A stretch of DNA of 64,000 nucleotides from Malania oleifera (Eukaryota > Streptophyta > Magnoliopsida > Santalales > Ximeniaceae): the NCBI RefSeq assembly GCF_029873635.1, contig NC_080423.1, positions 88,271,191 to 88,335,190 of the forward strand, in the 5' to 3' direction. The notes below the pieces were generated by a model. It was not told the DNA's origin. It searched no databases and saw only the letters and a list, made by a program, of their open reading frames with translations. Below, piece by piece: positions 60,930 to 64,000 of this stretch; positions within the stretch are counted from its first letter, which is position 1; every line of letters starts with the position of its first letter. Made by a program: the position numbers and the translations under genes.

Positions 60930-61740
60930 CCTAGGAGTAGACGCATTGCCAAAAAATGCATGAAAATCTCGTGTTATGTGTTCGGGTCAGCTGCGTCGAT
61001 AATAAAACACCTCTATGACCCGATATTCTCTTGGATGACTCTTGTGGCACCTAGGACAGGGCGGGTACAGTGGTCTTCCCCATACAGATCGATCTCCCAT
61101 CACCTTTCTTTGACCTCCTCTACCACCATGCCTCCTCCAAGGCTCCCGGCTGGTAGCTGCCTGAAAATCGGGAGGCGTGGGCCTCTTCCTCTAACTCTGT
61201 GGCCTAGCACCTCTCTGTAGGCTGGTCTCTATTACTGTAGCTTTATTTACTAATTCTGAAAAATTCTGGGTCTGGAATGCTACCACTTGCTCAAAAATAT
61301 TCTGCCTCAGGCCCTCCTCAAATTTCCTCACCTTCTTCTCCTCATCCGGTACCATGTATGGGGCAAATCGGGACAGCTTGATAAATCTAGCGGCATACTG
61401 CTATACTGTCATGTGCCCTTGGATGAAATTCAAGAATTCTGCTGCTTTTGTGTTTTAGGTAGTAGCAAGGAAAAACCACTCGAAGAATAATTCTCTAAAG
61501 CGGCTCTAGGTTATGGGTATATGCACAGGCCTCTGCTCCTTTAGCAATCTCGCCGATCTCCACTAGCCTTTAGCCTCTCTTGTCAACTTAAACGTAGAGA
61601 ATGATACTTTTTGTTCCTCAATACATGGGAAAACTACCAACGCCTCCTTAATATTCTAGACCCAGTTCTCAGCCACGAATGGGTCGACCCCTCCAGAAAA
61701 TGACGGGGGTTTCATATGTGTAAACTGTTCAATCGTGCAG
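60930..61740 (-). pseudogene. Gypsy gag
   Basis: The minus strand has the capsid-like retrotransposon gag block, including ITWSRFRELFFEWFF (about 61510), a stop, AAEFLNFIQGHMTV, a stop, then LSRFAPYMVPDEEKKVRKFE (about 61370-61310) and FSELVNKATVIETSLQR. A Cys/His stretch, CPRCHKSHPREY (about 61050), replaces a typical CCHC knuckle and is incomplete. At least three stops are seen. Confidence 0.8.
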
Positions 61741-62262
61741 CTTGTTTCCTAGCCATTTACGCCATCACTTGCTGGGTGACACTACGTAGCACTACATAAG
61801 AATATCCGCCACCCATACTGGAAGGTCTTACCTCATCACCACCACCAGCATTCATATCGCCATCCCAGGTTCTATCCTAAAAATGGAATAAAATGGTCTT
61901 AGAACTCTATCATCATAACACAACTAATACATTCATCTGACTAAAAACCATAAAATATTCTCCTATAACCATTCATCTTAATGTCCTCGTATTTCCCAAT
62001 TTAAGATTCAGTCTTACCACTTAAAAACAAAAATCGGCAATAGTTTACCATGTCTTTCCTGAAATCATCACCCCTGGAAAATCACAGAAACCACCATGAA
62101 ATTTCCTACCTCTAGGGTGCAAGATAGAGCCCTAAATTTCAATTTTATCCTTTGACAATAACTGACTCATATCCCAGTCTACCCATCTCTTACTCTCATC
62201 AATATCCATTCCTATACTCTGGTATTGTATTCCGCTGAAGTCTGTAGAACCTAGCAACATAG

Positions 62263-62274
62263 GCTCTGATACCA
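62263..62274 (-). promoter_or_regulatory. Gypsy primer-binding site
   Basis: The minus strand reads TGGTATCAGAGC, five bases after the LTR end GGTCGTCA; initiator Met tRNA type. Confidence 0.85.
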
Positions 62275-62279
62275 AACTG

Positions 62280-64000
62280 TGACGACCCAATTTTCTACCA
62301 TTTTTTTATAACAATAATCTGTCACACACCTATCAAATATCTCTATCAGGTATCAGTCAATTATCTCAGTTACCATATCAACATGACCCAACCTGAAATA
62401 GGGTAGTACCGAGTGATCAGTTCATCTCATAAAAGTATACCAAACAGTAGAAGTCAATATATACACCATCCCAAATACAAATACTAGAGTTCAATTCATC
62501 CTTACATACATAAATCCATATGCATCCCCAAAAATCCACAAAATACTCTTGGGGGGGTCATACAAAACACATCCCCAGCTAAAAAACGCTTACCCTGATT
62601 ACTAAGGTACTATGTTCTCCTCTCCCTCAGAGCTCTCTCTGCTTGTCTGTCTTGGTTTCCTAAACTGTTTAAATTTTGGGTAAGAAACCTCTTAGTAAGA
62701 TGAAATATATCATTCACAGTGTGTAGCAACATGAGTTTGGTTATATTATAACACATTCATTTAAATAATTATATCAACTAGGAAAGACATATATAGATTT
62801 GTACTCATAATCATATATATATATAAACATAGTTTCAAAAACTTTCTTTTCTATGAATCATATATCAACATGTTTTCATAAGCTTTCATTTCTCATCATC
62901 AAATTTCAACATGCTTTCATAAGCTTTCATTTCTCATCATCATATTTCAACATGCTTTCATAAGCTTTCATTTCTTAAAATCATATTCTAGCCCATGAGT
63001 ATCCACTAGCACATAGCACGACGCATCTGTAATTCATGGCTGATCATTTTTCATTTCATTTCTCACATTCATATTCTAGCCCATGAGTATCCACCAGCAT
63101 ATAGAACAACGCATCTGTAACTCATGATTGTTCATCATATTGTAACATACAATTATCGCGTCTGTAATGAGAAACCATCCTGAGGATACTCATGCCACAT
63201 CATCATGTATTCACCTCACATGATCGGGTTGTGCGGCCCGTAGGCGGGACCTAACCATGGTTGGCCTACCAAGTTGGATAAAAAATAAATGTATTTGTAG
63301 TATGATTGGCCTACCCAATCTTGGTCTAGACCCCAGGGGGTAACACAACCTTTCACAGGCCCAATCAACTATCTTGCCACACTCTATACAAGACGTGTGG
63401 TTTCACTAACACATATACTAGCAACGGTACCGTGCTCTCAATATAACTCTGGTTCATCAGGGTTCTCATTTCCATATTTCTATTTTCATATTTCATCATG
63501 TTTGAATATCTTATCATATCTATATATCACTTATATCATCATTTCTCAATAGAAACATAATTGTATATCATATTTCATCGTTTCCTATTGAAAACATATC
63601 TATATAACACATTTTCATCATTTACCAATAAAAGCATATATGTGTATCTCATTTCATCATTACTGAATAAAAACATATATCATCATTTCTATAAAGACAT
63701 ATCAATATATCTCATATTTTCATTTCTGTATAAAACATTTGTATAACTCATATCATTACTTCTCAATACAAATCATATTTGTCAGTATATAGCTTATTCC
63801 CAATATAAAATGGTTATTTCATATTTCTCATGCTACAAAAATATTAATTGATAATCATAATACAATAATCAAAGGGAAAATATCCATATCATTGTTTTTC
63901 AAACTATATACCATGTTCTCAATTTCACATAATTTAATCAACAATTAATTTTCCAAAAATACCTGTTATGCTTTATTCCCCTTACCTGCTTACTGAGAGG
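62280..64000 (-). mobile_element. Gypsy 5' LTR, cut by window end
   Basis: It starts TGACGACCCAATTTTC in plus view and follows 55063-56770 in order, with moderate divergence and a shorter AT run (62815-62825). About three quarters of the LTR is visible; its promoter part (U3, to the right) is outside the window. Confidence 0.9.

Larger units (their letters stand above)
55063..64000 (-). mobile_element. Gypsy retrotransposon (chromovirus type), right end beyond window
   Basis: A 2275-bp 3' LTR (55063-57337) and an incomplete 5' LTR (62280 onward) flank 4.9 kb of interior. The minus-strand order is primer site, gag, protease, RT, RNase H, integrase, chromodomain-like tail, polypurine tract, which is the gypsy order (integrase last). 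The chromodomain-like tail places it in the chromoviruses, perhaps the Tekay/Del branch. Every coding part has stops, and catalytic residues of RT and integrase are changed. The left flanking pentamer is ACATA; its partner is outside the window. Confidence 0.9.

Overview
This window is AT-rich nuclear DNA from a flowering plant, probably a dicot. The evidence is one intron-containing nuclear gene with GT-AG introns, a mitochondrial-type leader and a plant-like enzyme sequence, sitting in dense nested plant transposable elements (copia and gypsy LTR retrotransposons, a CACTA transposon, hAT-like deletion derivatives, a LINE scrap). There are no operons, no CRISPR array and no prokaryotic features. 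The species cannot be read from the sequence.

Layout. 1-6107: a 1.6 kb segment present twice (1-1639 and 4479-6107), each copy holding an 0.83 kb hAT-like element, with a truncated minus-strand copia element (1640-4347) between them. 6254-25572: a minus-strand copia element of about 4.9 kb, split in its reverse-transcriptase region by a 14.4 kb CACTA-type transposon (7343-21757, TCT target duplication on both sides). The CACTA element itself carries a plus-strand copia element (7555-12819), a solo LTR with ATTAG duplications (13137-14554), a second LTR of the same family (18325 to about 20300) and a LINE scrap. 25582-27421: a third, truncated LTR of that family. 27486-29894: no gene recognised.

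29948-35037, minus strand: the only intact cellular gene found, a nine-exon class III aminotransferase of the plant AGT2/AGXT2 type (477 residues; PLP lysine, DEVQ and NSGTEAN motifs present; Arg-rich leader; C-terminal Ser-Lys-Met). A TATA box and a purine/pyrimidine-rich leader lie upstream and a poly(A) signal lies downstream.

35590-40278: two inverted arms of 0.41-0.47 kb around a core that holds a solo LTR (36714-38997). 41091-42076: a tandem duplication containing hAT-derived ends. 42077-49330: a further LTR-like sequence interrupted by a solo LTR (43016-45068), repetitive sequence, and a rearranged LTR whose missing middle lies inverted beside it. 50163-52030 and 52527-54741: two more LTRs of the 36714 family, the second a solo LTR with perfect CCAAA duplications inside a broken transposon-type reading frame. 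55063-64000: a minus-strand chromovirus-type gypsy element with both LTRs (the right one cut by the window end) and disabled pol.

The elements do not form a cooperating system. The window reads as layered insertions followed by LTR-LTR recombination, with one housekeeping enzyme gene surviving. I found no convincing new biological system. The most unusual signals are arrays of GTCGAC-centred palindromes upstream of the TATA boxes in three LTR groups, the long inverted arms beside the gene, and the two-ended targeting signals of the aminotransferase.
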